64,000 nt of DNA, taken from Treponema denticola ATCC 35405 (GTDB lineage Bacteria; Spirochaetota; Spirochaetia; Treponematales; Treponemataceae). Of this stretch, positions 1 through 7,319 are shown one piece after another. The stretch is from NCBI RefSeq assembly GCF_000008185.1, contig NC_002967.9:1550001-1614000 (forward strand), written 5' to 3'. The notes under the pieces were generated by a model. It had not been told where the DNA came from. It saw only the letters and a program-made list of their open reading frames with translations, and did no database searches. Numbering within the stretch: the stretch's first letter is position 1; every line of letters starts with the position of its first letter. The position numbers and the translations under genes are program-made.

Positions 1-1
1 G

Positions 2-982
2 GCTCTAAAAAAACTTCTTCCTTATCAGACGAAGGATTTTGAGGGTATCTTTAAAGCTATGAACGGATATCCCGTAACCATCCGCTTGATTGACCCGCCC
101 TTACACGAATTTGTTCCTCATGATAAAGAAGGTCAGCAAAAGTTGGCAGAAAAACTTAATATAAGTTTTGCAAGTGTTAAAAACAGAGTAGATCAGCTGA
201 CCGAAGCAAACCCGATGTTGGGACACAGAGGCTGCCGTTTGAGCATTACCTATCCTGAAATTCTTGAAATGCAGGTTACTGCCATTATAAATGCTGCCTG
301 CACGGTTCAAAAGAAAGGAATTGCCGTTTTACCCGAAATAATGATTCCTCTTACAATCGATGCAAAAGAATTTAGGATTTTGGAAAAGAGGGTTCGAGCT
401 GTTGCAGACGATATCATCGAGAAAAAAGCTAAGGATAAAAAACTTAAGTACATGGTCGGTACTATGATTGAAACTCCGAGAGCAGCCCTTCTTGCAGATA
501 AAATAGCAGAATATGCGGAATTTTTCTCCTTTGGTACAAACGATCTTACGCAGATGACCATAGGTATAAGCCGGGATGATGCAGGTAAATTCCTCCCTGA
601 ATATGTAGATGAAAACAAGGCCGGCGTATTTAAGGCTGACCCCTTCCAGTCATTGGATCAAGAAGGTGTGGGTATCTTGGTATCTACTGCTATTCAAAAA
701 GGAAGAGAAGTTAAAAAGAACTTGGAAATAGGTGTATGCGGTGAACACGGAGGAGACTTAAATTCGGTTAAGTTCTTCTGCAGGGCAGGAATGGACTATG
801 TTTCCGCTTCACCCTTACGAGTTCCGATAGCAAGACTTGCCGCAGCCCAGGCTGAAGTTGAAGCCTTAAAATCCAAGTCGGCCGCAAAAAAACCTGCAAA
901 GCCTGCCGCTAAAACTTCAAAGCCTTCCGAAAAAGCAAAGGCTAAAACCGGTAAAAAGCCGGCTAATAAGCCTGCCAAATAA
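2..982 (+). CDS. ppdK: Pyruvate, phosphate dikinase, C-terminal part (5' end outside window)
   Basis: The enzyme interconverts pyruvate, ATP and phosphate with PEP, AMP and PPi, in the cytoplasm. The reading frame is open from base 2, so the gene starts upstream. Visible family landmarks are the PVTIRLIDPPLHEF block near the left edge, the GTNDLTQMT loop and GVCGEHGGD (about bases 731-757), which holds the catalytic cysteine of the PEP/pyruvate TIM-barrel domain. After the normal end of the family the protein continues with about 40 residues rich in Lys, Ala and Pro, which is not part of the standard enzyme and looks like a disordered basic tail. With the PPi-type phosphofructokinase at 42.9 kb it points to PPi-linked glycolysis. 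Family assignment is certain; the role of the tail is unknown. Confidence 0.97.
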   Translation, partial: ALKKLLPYQTKDFEGIFKAMNGYPVTIRLIDPPLHEFVPHDKEGQQKLAEKLNISFASVKNRVDQLTEANPMLGHRGCRLSITYPEILEMQVTAIINAACTVQKKGIAVLPEIMIPLTIDAKEFRILEKRVRAVADDIIEKKAKDKKLKYMVGTMIETPRAALLADKIAEYAEFFSFGTNDLTQMTIGISRDDAGKFLPEYVDENKAGVFKADPFQSLDQEGVGILVSTAIQKGREVKKNLEIGVCGEHGGDLNSVKFFCRAGMDYVSASPLRVPIARLAAAQAEVEALKSKSAAKKPAKPAAKTSKPSEKAKAKTGKKPANKPAK

Positions 983-1059
983 CAATTAATTTTAAAGCAT
1001 TGCACCATTGTAATAAGCTAAGGTGCAGTGCTTTAATTTAAAGATTTTAAGCAAAAAAA

Positions 1060-1437
1060 ATGAGCTTGATAAAAAAATTAAGAGCCTTACGCGGGGCCGT
1101 ATGCTGTGAAGATAGTGAAGAAAGTATATCTTCGGCAGCTGTGAACCTTTATAGCCGAATCTTGAGAGAAAATTCCTTGTCTGAAAAGGACATAGTTTCA
1201 ATACATTTTACGGTTACCTCCGATATAAGGGCTTTAAATCCTGCATCGGCTTTAAGAAAGAACGGCTTTGCAAAAAATACGGCCCTTTTTTGTGCTTTAG
1301 AACCCGGTATGAAGGGCGGCTTACCTAAAACTATTAGAATTTTAATCTATTATTATTCCAGGAAAAAGCCGATTCATATTTATATGGGCGGAGCAGAAGT
1401 GTTAAGACCTGATTTGATAAGCAAGACGGATAAATAA
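1060..1437 (+). CDS. aroH: Monofunctional chorismate mutase, AroH type
   Basis: Converts chorismate to prephenate in the cytoplasm. The 125-residue protein has the AroH-family plan: RALRGAVCCEDSEESI near the start (family RGATTVE.N), SIHFTVTSDI in the middle, ALEPGMKGGLPKTIRIL, and IYMGGAEVLRPDL near the C-terminus. Length agrees with the trimeric AroH class. The start has only a weak ribosome site. It stands alone, 77 bp after ppdK and before a tRNA gene, with no other aromatic-pathway gene beside it, so it may serve a limited branch. Confidence 0.88.
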   Translation: MSLIKKLRALRGAVCCEDSEESISSAAVNLYSRILRENSLSEKDIVSIHFTVTSDIRALNPASALRKNGFAKNTALFCALEPGMKGGLPKTIRILIYYYSRKKPIHIYMGGAEVLRPDLISKTDK

Positions 1438-1457
1438 AAGAATTTTTGTAATTTTGC

Positions 1458-1486
1458 TTGACATAATTATAAAAATATGATATATT
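1458..1486 (+). promoter_or_regulatory. Sigma70-type promoter for tRNA-Glu
   Basis: TTGACA at 1458-1463 and TATATT at 1481-1486 with a 17-bp spacer. The predicted start is near 1493, about 40 bp before the mature tRNA. Confidence 0.75.
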
Positions 1487-1532
1487 CCTTTCTTGTCAAC
1501 GCAATGCGTTTCAATGTGATGCGTTTTACCAT

Positions 1533-1604
1533 GTCTCCTTCGTCTAGTGGTTAGGACATCGGGTTTTCATCCCGACAACAGGGGTTCAATTCCCCTAGGA
1601 GATG
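1533..1604 (+). tRNA. tRNA-Glu (anticodon UUC)
   Basis: Full 72-nt cloverleaf. Acceptor arm 1533-1539 pairs with 1597-1603 (one G-U), and the anticodon loop shows TTC between the arms CGGGT and ATCCCG. The T-arm GGGGTTCAATTCCCC is present. The discriminator base is G1604 and CCA is not encoded. A strong promoter lies before it and a terminator directly behind it, so it is a single-tRNA transcription unit. Confidence 0.97.
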
Positions 1605-1605
1605 G

Positions 1606-1636
1606 ATACCCTCGATTTAATCGAGGGTATTTTTTT
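1606..1636 (+). terminator. Rho-independent terminator after tRNA-Glu
   Basis: Perfect 10-bp stem ATACCCTCGA / TCGAGGGTAT with a 5-nt loop, followed by a run of seven T. Confidence 0.95.
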
Positions 1637-1664
1637 AGAAGTCTGAAAGCTAAAAAAGCTTTAC

Positions 1665-1693
1665 TTGACAAAATAAAATAAATTTGTTAGACT
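1665..1693 (+). promoter_or_regulatory. Sigma70-type promoter for rho
   Basis: TTGACA 1665-1670, 17-bp spacer, TAGACT 1688-1693. The predicted leader is about 107 nt before rho and carries a small hairpin (TTCGG/CCGAA near 1736-1755). Such a leader would allow rho autoregulation, as is known for E. coli rho, but nothing here proves it. Confidence 0.7.
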
Positions 1694-1806
1694 AAAAATC
1701 TATTCAACAGTAACAATTCATTTTACATGTCTTTTTCGGTTCCTTAAGCCGAATACTGAATTTTGGAATGATGTATTTAAGTTACATAGCATAGGAGAAA
1801 AATCCG

Positions 1807-3453
1807 ATGACAATAAGAAAAAGAAAAACTTTGCCGCAGGTTTCTGAGGATACCTTGTTTGATACGGGGATTAATTCTGATGAAAACTTAGGTCTTAGCC
1901 AATCCGATGTACAGGCTGATGATCCATCCCTTAGTCCGGCAAATGAGATTCAAGCTGCTGTAGAGCAGACAAGAATTGAGCAAAACAATGAAGCAGACGA
2001 TGAAGTTCTTGAAAAAAAAGTTGTTGTCCGCTCCCGCGGAAGAAAAAAAACAGAAAGCTTTTCAGATGAAGTTGAAACCAAACCGGCAAAAAGAACTAGT
2101 GTAACTGCAAAAAAACGTATACCTAAAGATATTCAAGAAGAAAAAGAAGAAGTCCCGCCCGCATCAGATAGTTCTTTTAAAATCATAATAAACGATCTTA
2201 CAAAGATGCGTATGCATGATTTAAGAGATATGGCCATTAAATACGGCGTACCGGAGGATGAACTTTCCTTAATGAAAAAACAGGATGTGATTTACCACAT
2301 TCTTAAAAACCATACCAATCAGGGCGGTACTATTTTCGCTTCCGGTTCTTTAGAGACCCTTCCTGACGGATACGGTTTTTTACGTTCGCCTCAAAACAGC
2401 TATTTGACGGGAACTGATGACGTCTATGTATCTCCCAGCCAGATAAGGCTTTTTAATCTTAAAACGGGTGATACGGTTTACGGCCAAATTCGCTCCCCAA
2501 AAGAGGGTGAAAGATATTTCGCTCTTTTAAGGGTTGAAACGGTCAACTTTGATGAGCCTGCAAAATCGCAGCGCCGTATTCCGTTTGATAACCTCACCCC
2601 CCTTTATCCTAGAGAAAAATTAAACCTTGAAACAACTACTCAGGAAATATCTACCCGAATTATGAATCTTTTTTGTCCGATAGGAAAAGGACAGAGAGGA
2701 TTGATTGTAGCTCCTCCTCGTACGGGAAAAACGATAATGCTTCAAAAGATAGCCAATGCAATTACGGCCAATCATCCTGAAGTTTATCTTATAGTTCTTT
2801 TGATAGATGAACGTCCTGAAGAAGTTACCGATATGGAGCGCACTGTAAATGCGGAAGTTATTTCTTCTACCTTCGATGAGCAGGCAACCCGCCATGTTCA
2901 AGTTGCTGAAATGGTACTTGAAAAGGCAAAACGCCTTGTTGAACACAAGAGGGATGTAGTTATTCTTTTGGATTCAATTACCCGTTTGGCAAGGGCCTAT
3001 AACCAGACAATGCCTACTTCGGGTAAGGTTCTATCCGGAGGTGTGGATTCAAACTCTCTTCATAAGCCTAAACGCTTTTTCGGTGCCGCAAGAAATATCG
3101 AAGAAGGCGGAAGTTTAACGATAATAGCTACGGCTCTTATTGAAACCGGCAGCAAGATGGACGAGGTTATTTTTGAAGAATTTAAGGGAACTGGCAATAT
3201 GGAAGTAAACCTGGACAGAAAGCTTTCAGACCGCCGTTTATTCCCTGCAATCAATATAAAGCGATCGGGAACTCGAAAAGAAGAGCTTTTATTAACGGAA
3301 GCAGAAATGCAGCTTATGTGGATATTACGCAAATTCATCAGCTCGATGGATGATGCCGATATTATCGAATTCTTAATAGATAAAATGAATAAGAGCAAGA
3401 ATAATGAAGCGTTCTTAAAATCAATGAATGCCGGTCTTGCACAAAAAGAGTAA
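1807..3453 (+). CDS. rho: Transcription termination factor Rho
   Basis: Hexameric RNA-dependent ATPase that ends transcription. The order is: a charged N-terminal extension of about 125 residues (Lys/Glu/Arg rich, probably disordered), the Rho N-terminal helix bundle ([15 protein letters not shown]), the cold-shock RNA-binding domain ([13 protein letters not shown]), then the RecA-like motor with Walker A (APPRTGKT), Walker B ([15 protein letters not shown]) and the Q/R-loop region ([18 protein letters not shown]). At 548 residues it is longer than E. coli Rho (419) because of the extension. GGAGAAA precedes the ATG. It is followed 36 bp later by rpmE, an order common in bacteria. Confidence 0.98.
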   Translation: MTIRKRKTLPQVSEDTLFDTGINSDENLGLSQSDVQADDPSLSPANEIQAAVEQTRIEQNNEADDEVLEKKVVVRSRGRKKTESFSDEVETKPAKRTSVTAKKRIPKDIQEEKEEVPPASDSSFKIIINDLTKMRMHDLRDMAIKYGVPEDELSLMKKQDVIYHILKNHTNQGGTIFASGSLETLPDGYGFLRSPQNSYLTGTDDVYVSPSQIRLFNLKTGDTVYGQIRSPKEGERYFALLRVETVNFDEPAKSQRRIPFDNLTPLYPREKLNLETTTQEISTRIMNLFCPIGKGQRGLIVAPPRTGKTIMLQKIANAITANHPEVYLIVLLIDERPEEVTDMERTVNAEVISSTFDEQATRHVQVAEMVLEKAKRLVEHKRDVVILLDSITRLARAYNQTMPTSGKVLSGGVDSNSLHKPKRFFGAARNIEEGGSLTIIATALIETGSKMDEVIFEEFKGTGNMEVNLDRKLSDRRLFPAINIKRSGTRKEELLLTEAEMQLMWILRKFISSMDDADIIEFLIDKMNKSKNNEAFLKSMNAGLAQKE

Positions 3454-3489
3454 ATATTGTATATTATAACACTACCTTGGGAGGTTTGT

Positions 3490-3693
3490 ATGAAAAAAGA
3501 TATTCATCCGAAATACGAAGAAACAACCGTTACTTGCGCTTGCGGAAACGTAATAAATACGCGTTCTACAGTAAAAGATATCAAGGTTGAAATCTGCTCT
3601 CAGTGTCATCCTTTTTTTACGGGAAAACAAAAGCTTGTTGACACTGCAGGACGAATTGATCGCTTTAAGAAACGATACAATATTAAAGACTAA
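3490..3693 (+). CDS. rpmE: 50S ribosomal protein L31, zinc-binding type
   Basis: Small ribosomal protein of 67 residues beginning MKKDIHPKY. Cysteines at 16, 18, 37 and 40 form the zinc site of the C+ form. The ATG at 3490 is chosen over an upstream in-frame start at 3457 because GGGAGG lies 5-10 bases before it and the family always starts this way. It probably shares the rho transcript. Confidence 0.97.
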   Translation: MKKDIHPKYEETTVTCACGNVINTRSTVKDIKVEICSQCHPFFTGKQKLVDTAGRIDRFKKRYNIKD

Positions 3694-3707
3694 TTGTCTT
3701 TATAAGC

Positions 3708-3739
3708 TAAGCACGGGTTTTCTCGTGCTTATGCTTTTT
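3708..3739 (+). terminator. Possible terminator or attenuator after rpmE
   Basis: 8-bp stem TAAGCACG / CGTGCTTA with an 8-nt T-rich loop, followed by TGCTTTTTC. The U-tract is imperfect and nfeD starts 23 bp downstream, so partial read-through is possible. Confidence 0.55.
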
Positions 3740-3753
3740 CTAGGGGGTAGTTT

Positions 3754-4197
3754 ATGGGATGGTGGTCTATCTGGCTTTTGGTAGGTGTGTTGTGTATAGG
3801 CTTGGAGCTTATAATTCCCGGCCTTGTTATTATCTTCTTCGGCTTCGGGGCTGTTTTTACTTCCGTTTTTAGTTTAATTCCTTTTATTAATCAAGCTCTT
3901 TGGCTTCAAATAATAATATTTGTTATTTTTTCGGTTCTTTCTTTGGCTTTTTTACGTAAAAAATTTACTCCTATTTTTAAGGGTACTATTTTCTATTCGG
4001 ATAAAAAAAGCGACAAAGAAGGGGAAGAGTTTGCCGATGTTATTGAAACGGTTTTTCATAACAAGGAAGGCAGAATAAAGTATCAGGGTACGACATGGAG
4101 TGCCCGCTCTCTTTCGGAAGAAATTCCTGCAGGCTCAATGGTGAGGGTTCTCAGACGCGAAGGGCTTACCTACATTGTTGAAAAGGCTGAAAAATAA
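3754..4197 (+). CDS. nfeD: NfeD-family membrane protein (short form)
   Basis: 147 residues. The N-terminal half has two to three hydrophobic segments (WWSIWLLVGVLCIGLELIIP and the following helices to about residue 70). The C-terminal half is a soluble OB-fold-like domain ending in RVLRREGLTYIVEKAEK, typical of NfeD/YbbK proteins that partner with SPFH/stomatin-type scaffolds. No SPFH gene is beside it here. GGGGG just before the ATG acts as a ribosome site. Role in membrane-domain organisation is inferred from the family only. Confidence 0.8.
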   Translation: MGWWSIWLLVGVLCIGLELIIPGLVIIFFGFGAVFTSVFSLIPFINQALWLQIIIFVIFSVLSLAFLRKKFTPIFKGTIFYSDKKSDKEGEEFADVIETVFHNKEGRIKYQGTTWSARSLSEEIPAGSMVRVLRREGLTYIVEKAEK

Positions 4198-4241
4198 CTT
4201 TTAGGAACCTTTAAAAAAATCGTTTTTTAGAAGATACCATC

Positions 4242-5132
4242 TTATAAAGTTTTTCCGAATATTTCTTTTTGAAGTCTTTTGCCTGTGGCTGTACAGGCGA
4301 GACCTCCTTCGGCAGTTTCTCTCAAGGCTGAAGGTATAGAATCTCCGACTTTTTTCATGGCTATTATAACCTCGTCTACGGGAATAGCACTTTTGATTCC
4401 TGCCAGGGCAAGCTCTGCTGCCGTAAAGGCAAGGCTTACACCGGAAGCATTCCGTTTTACGCAAGGAACTTCAACCAAGCCTGCTACAGGATCGCAAACA
4501 AGACCCAAGATACATTTAAGGGCAATAGCCGTTGCATGGCCTACCATTTCAGGTGTTCCTCCGCACATTTCCACTATAGCTCCTGCTGCCATGGCTGAGG
4601 CTGAGCCGCATTCGGCTTGACATCCGCCTTCAGCTCCCGAAATGGAAGCCGTATTCGCTATAACCATGCCGATAGCTCCGGCCGTAAAAAGAGACATAAC
4701 TGCATCTTCTTTTTTTACATCCTTTGTTTTTAGAACGGCTCCGATTGCACCGGGGAGAATACCGCAAGAGCCGGCAGTGGGGGCTGCAACTATTTTTCCC
4801 ATTGAAGCATTTAATTCGGAAACGGCCATTGCCATTCTTATACCGTTAGCAAGGAGGGGCCCGCAGAGAGCTTTTCCGTTTTCCGATCTTTCGTATATTT
4901 TATAGGCATCTCCGCCCGTAAGCCCGCTTGTCGAGCGTATATCCGGGTTTGTTCCTTTGTCAATTGCTTCAAGCATTACGTTTAAATGCTCCTGCATTCT
5001 CTCAAAGCACTGCTCCTTAGTTTCTTCAAGGGCGGAGCTTTGGTCTTCTAAAATAATATCCGAAATTCTTAAAGAATTTTCGGCTGCTTTTTGTATCAGG
5101 TCTTCTATTTTTTTATACTCTATTGTTTTCAT
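4242..5132 (-). CDS. sdaAA: L-serine dehydratase, iron-sulfur-dependent, alpha subunit
   Basis: Deaminates L-serine to pyruvate and ammonia using a 4Fe-4S cluster. The 296-residue protein shows the alpha-subunit motifs TAGSCGILPGA, AECGSASAMAAGA and VEVPCVKRNASG, which carry the cluster cysteines. The start ATG at 5132 has AAGGG about 8 bases before it. It lies 19 bp behind the beta subunit, so the two are co-transcribed leftward. Supplies pyruvate from amino acid fermentation, consistent with a treponeme life style. Confidence 0.96.
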   Translation of the reverse strand: MKTIEYKKIEDLIQKAAENSLRISDIILEDQSSALEETKEQCFERMQEHLNVMLEAIDKGTNPDIRSTSGLTGGDAYKIYERSENGKALCGPLLANGIRMAMAVSELNASMGKIVAAPTAGSCGILPGAIGAVLKTKDVKKEDAVMSLFTAGAIGMVIANTASISGAEGGCQAECGSASAMAAGAIVEMCGGTPEMVGHATAIALKCILGLVCDPVAGLVEVPCVKRNASGVSLAFTAAELALAGIKSAIPVDEVIIAMKKVGDSIPSALRETAEGGLACTATGKRLQKEIFGKTL

Positions 5133-5151
5133 AGTTTATACCCTTTTAAAA

Positions 5152-5814
5152 TTATACCGGCTGAATCAGGATAACATTGTAGATGTGGTCTATTTGCAAA
5201 ATGTCCTCCTTTAATTCCGGGCCGACGCTTAAACCGTCCATTTGAAGGCACATTGTGGCGGTTCCCCCTCGGTAATCTCTTCCGATATGAATTTGCGAAA
5301 TATTTATCTTGTGTTTTGCCGTTACGCTTGTTATGGCGGCTATTCTTCCGGGGATATCTTGATATTCTACTACCAGTGTAGGGTTTTTACCGCTTAGCTC
5401 TACAGGTTTTCCGTTTATTTTGGTAATTAGAATATTCCCGCCTCCTATGGAGGAGCCTTGCACGGAAAGCTCCTTTCCGTCAATACCGGTAACTTCAATC
5501 AATGCCGTGTTGGGATGGGCATTAGGAATATCTATAGGTTCAAAGGTGATGTCCAAGCCTTGTTCTTTTGCAAGGGTTAGGCTGTTTCTTATACGCTCGT
5601 TTTCAGGTTTCATTCCCATAATACCTGCTGCAATAGCCCTGTCGGTACCGTGCCCCTTATAGGTGTAGGCAAAAGATCCGTGTAAGTACACTCTTGCTTT
5701 TATAGCAGGTTCTGCAAGAAGAACCCTTGTTAAATAGCCTATTCTTACGGCTCCTGCCGTATGCGAACTGGACGGCCCTATCATAATCGGGCCTATAATA
5801 TCAAAGATATCCAT
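5152..5814 (-). CDS. sdaAB: L-serine dehydratase, iron-sulfur-dependent, beta subunit
   Basis: 220-residue beta subunit beginning MDIFDIIGPIMIG, with the family signature IGPSSSHTAGAVRIG and a C-terminal ACT-like domain (residues about 145-220: PTLVVEYQDIPGRIAAITS). The reading frame could be extended to 5853, but a promoter (-10 at 5825-5830, -35 at 5848-5853) lies inside that extension. The start at 5814 is therefore favoured, and it agrees with the family N-terminus. There is no ribosome site before it; the message is predicted to be almost leaderless. Confidence 0.95.
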   Translation of the reverse strand: MDIFDIIGPIMIGPSSSHTAGAVRIGYLTRVLLAEPAIKARVYLHGSFAYTYKGHGTDRAIAAGIMGMKPENERIRNSLTLAKEQGLDITFEPIDIPNAHPNTALIEVTGIDGKELSVQGSSIGGGNILITKINGKPVELSGKNPTLVVEYQDIPGRIAAITSVTAKHKINISQIHIGRDYRGGTATMCLQMDGLSVGPELKEDILQIDHIYNVILIQPV

Positions 5815-5824
5815 AATTGGCGAT

Positions 5825-5853
5825 ATTATATAAAAAAAAATTGCTGAGGTCAA
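5825..5853 (-). promoter_or_regulatory. Promoter of sdaAB-sdaAA (nearly leaderless)
   Basis: Read on the minus strand: TTGACC at 5853-5848, 17-bp spacer, TATAAT at 5830-5825. The expected start is near 5818, only about 4 bases before the ATG at 5814. Confidence 0.7.
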
Positions 5854-5865
5854 TATGCGGTCATT

Positions 5866-5996
5866 TATAAAAACCTTGTTGGTTTTTATATATACCCGTC
5901 GAGTTTTTCATAAGTCTTTATATATCAAGGACTTATGAAAAACATCGCAAGTTGGATTTAAGGAAAACCTCTAAAAACTGAAGTTTTTAAGAGGTT
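5866..5996. repeat. Three consecutive hairpins between divergent sdaAB and the iron locus
   Basis: Hairpin 1: TATAAAAACC / GGTTTTTATA, loop 5 nt (5866-5890). Hairpin 2: GTTTTTCATAAGTC / GACTTATGAAAAAC, 14-bp arms, loop 13 nt (5903-5943). Hairpin 3: AACCTCTAAAAAC / GTTTTTAAGAGGTT with one bulge, loop TGAA (5966-5996). No gene is visible in 5815-6115. Parts of hairpins 2 and 3 recur at 45691-45735 and 14403-14423, so this is probably dispersed repeat DNA of the genome. Confidence 0.8.
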
Positions 5997-6043
5997 ACCA
6001 TAAATTAAATTGCAAAAAATAACATTGTTTATGTAATATTATG

Positions 6044-6072
6044 TTGACATTTTTTTTTGATGAGTCTATACT
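6044..6072 (+). promoter_or_regulatory. Promoter of the DUF4418-ABC ATPase unit
   Basis: TTGACA 6044-6049, 17-bp spacer, TATACT 6067-6072. The leader of about 37 nt is very AT-rich, with a degenerate dyad around ATTTTAAATTTTATAAAT. Confidence 0.85.
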
Positions 6073-6115
6073 CCATATGATATTTTAAATTTTATAAATT
6101 ATAGGAAGGGAAAAT

Positions 6116-6511
6116 ATGAAAAGATATATATTCAGTGCTCTTATTATTATAATCGGTTTATTGGTTTTATTTGCTCCGTTCGGCTTTGCCCATGTATGTC
6201 ATCCTAAGGCTGACGGCAGTTTTATGAAATGTCATTGGATGGGAGAAGCTGTGAGGTTGTTAGGGGGGCTGATAGCCTTATCTGGCCTTGCTTTTTTTAT
6301 TTGTAAAAAATCGCGCTTTGGAATATCCGTCTACAATATCGGAACCGGAGTAAGTCTTATTTTACTTGAAACCCTTGTTATAGGCACCTGTAAGCACCCA
6401 AATATGAGCTGTAATGTTTATACAAAGCCTATAGTTATTCTATTGGCTATTGCTTTGATTGCGGTAAGCCTTGTTTATGTTTTTCTTTCGCGCAAAGAAA
6501 AATTTGAATAA
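6116..6511 (+). CDS. DUF4418-family integral membrane protein
   Basis: 131 residues with four hydrophobic segments (about 5-25, 46-62, 72-90, 105-124). Outside or between them lie short His/Cys clusters, HVCHPKADGSFMKCHW near the first segment and GTCKHPNMSCNVY before the last. The clusters suggest metal or redox chemistry at the membrane face, but no activity is known for the family. GGAAGGG stands before the ATG. It is the first gene of a unit with an ABC ATPase and lies just upstream of the FTR1 iron-uptake operon, which suggests a role in the same process. I recognise the family, not a function. Confidence 0.75.
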   Translation: MKRYIFSALIIIIGLLVLFAPFGFAHVCHPKADGSFMKCHWMGEAVRLLGGLIALSGLAFFICKKSRFGISVYNIGTGVSLILLETLVIGTCKHPNMSCNVYTKPIVILLAIALIAVSLVYVFLSRKEKFE

Positions 6512-6528
6512 TCTATAAAAGGAAACTC

Positions 6529-7194
6529 ATGCTTTTAAAAACAAAATCGCTTTCCAAATCCTTTGCCAGAGGTAAGAACTCTTTTTTTGCAGTAAAAGAT
6601 GTTGACTTTTCCATTTCTGCTTCCGATTTTGTATTCATTGTAGGGCGTTCGGGTTCGGGAAAAACAACCTTTCTTAATTTGATATCCGGTATTTTAGATC
6701 CTACCCAAGGGCAGGTTTTTTTTGAAGATCAGGATATTTCTTCTATGAATGATACCGATAAAAGCTTTTACCGAAACGAGTCGATAGGTTTTGTTCCTCA
6801 GTCTTTAGCTTATTTGCCGAACCTTTCGGTCTTTGATAATGTAAGGGTTCCGTTTTTTTTATTTAACAGGGACGGCGACAGCGAGGGAAGGGCTTTAAGC
6901 CTCTTGGACTTGATGGATATAGCTCATTTAAAAAATGAGATGCCCCAAAATTTATCCGGCGGAGAACTAAAGCGAATGTTGATTGCAAGAGCTCTTATGA
7001 ATTCTCCTAAATTACTTATTGCAGATGAACCTACGGCAAATCTTGACAAGGAAACTTCTGAAACGGTTATGAATCTTATAAAAAGTGTTAATAAACTGGG
7101 AACCGCCGTTTTGATTGTAACACATGATTTTGAAATTTTAAATGAAAATAGTCCCATATATAGAATGAATGATGGAGAATTAACGAAAACTTGA
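6529..7194 (+). CDS. ABC transporter ATP-binding protein, LolD/MacB type
   Basis: 221-residue ATPase. Walker A GRSGSGKTT (about residue 38), Q-loop FVPQS, signature LSGGELKR, Walker B LLIADEPTANLD and the H-loop THD are all intact. It is of the class that works with FtsX-type permeases to drive periplasmic conformational work rather than classical import. Its neighbour is DUF4418, with no permease next to it. The unpaired FtsX permease at 14424-15635 is a plausible partner (inference). GGAAAC precedes the ATG. Confidence 0.92.
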   Translation: MLLKTKSLSKSFARGKNSFFAVKDVDFSISASDFVFIVGRSGSGKTTFLNLISGILDPTQGQVFFEDQDISSMNDTDKSFYRNESIGFVPQSLAYLPNLSVFDNVRVPFFLFNRDGDSEGRALSLLDLMDIAHLKNEMPQNLSGGELKRMLIARALMNSPKLLIADEPTANLDKETSETVMNLIKSVNKLGTAVLIVTHDFEILNENSPIYRMNDGELTKT

Positions 7195-7246
7195 TTTTAG
7201 TCCCGTTTCTGTTATTAAAAAAATTAAAAAAATATGTAAGAGAATC

Positions 7247-7275
7247 TTGACATTGTTTTTTTGACTTGATATACT
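7247..7275 (+). promoter_or_regulatory. Promoter of the FTR1 iron-uptake operon
   Basis: TTGACA 7247-7252, 17-bp spacer, TATACT 7270-7275, the same two boxes as the promoter at 6044. The predicted start is near 7282. Confidence 0.88.
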
Positions 7276-7284
7276 TTAAGTAGA

Positions 7285-7309
7285 ATTTTGTAAGTATTGG
7301 CTACAAAAT
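7285..7309 (+). promoter_or_regulatory. Dyad downstream of the FTR1 promoter, possible operator
   Basis: Inverted repeat ATTTTGTA - 9 nt - TACAAAAT, placed at about +4 to +28 of the predicted transcript and ending 11 bases before the ATG. A metal-responsive repressor site would fit the gene content; the binding protein is unknown. Confidence 0.45.
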
Positions 7310-7319
7310 TGGAGTTAAT

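Noticed and set aside
1694..1806. A metabolite riboswitch in the rho leader
   Set aside because: Only one small hairpin is visible and no conserved aptamer sequence is recognised.
4201..5214. Plus-strand and alternative ORFs over the serine dehydratase genes
   Set aside because: Both dehydratase subunits are unmistakable on the minus strand; the others are frame shadows.
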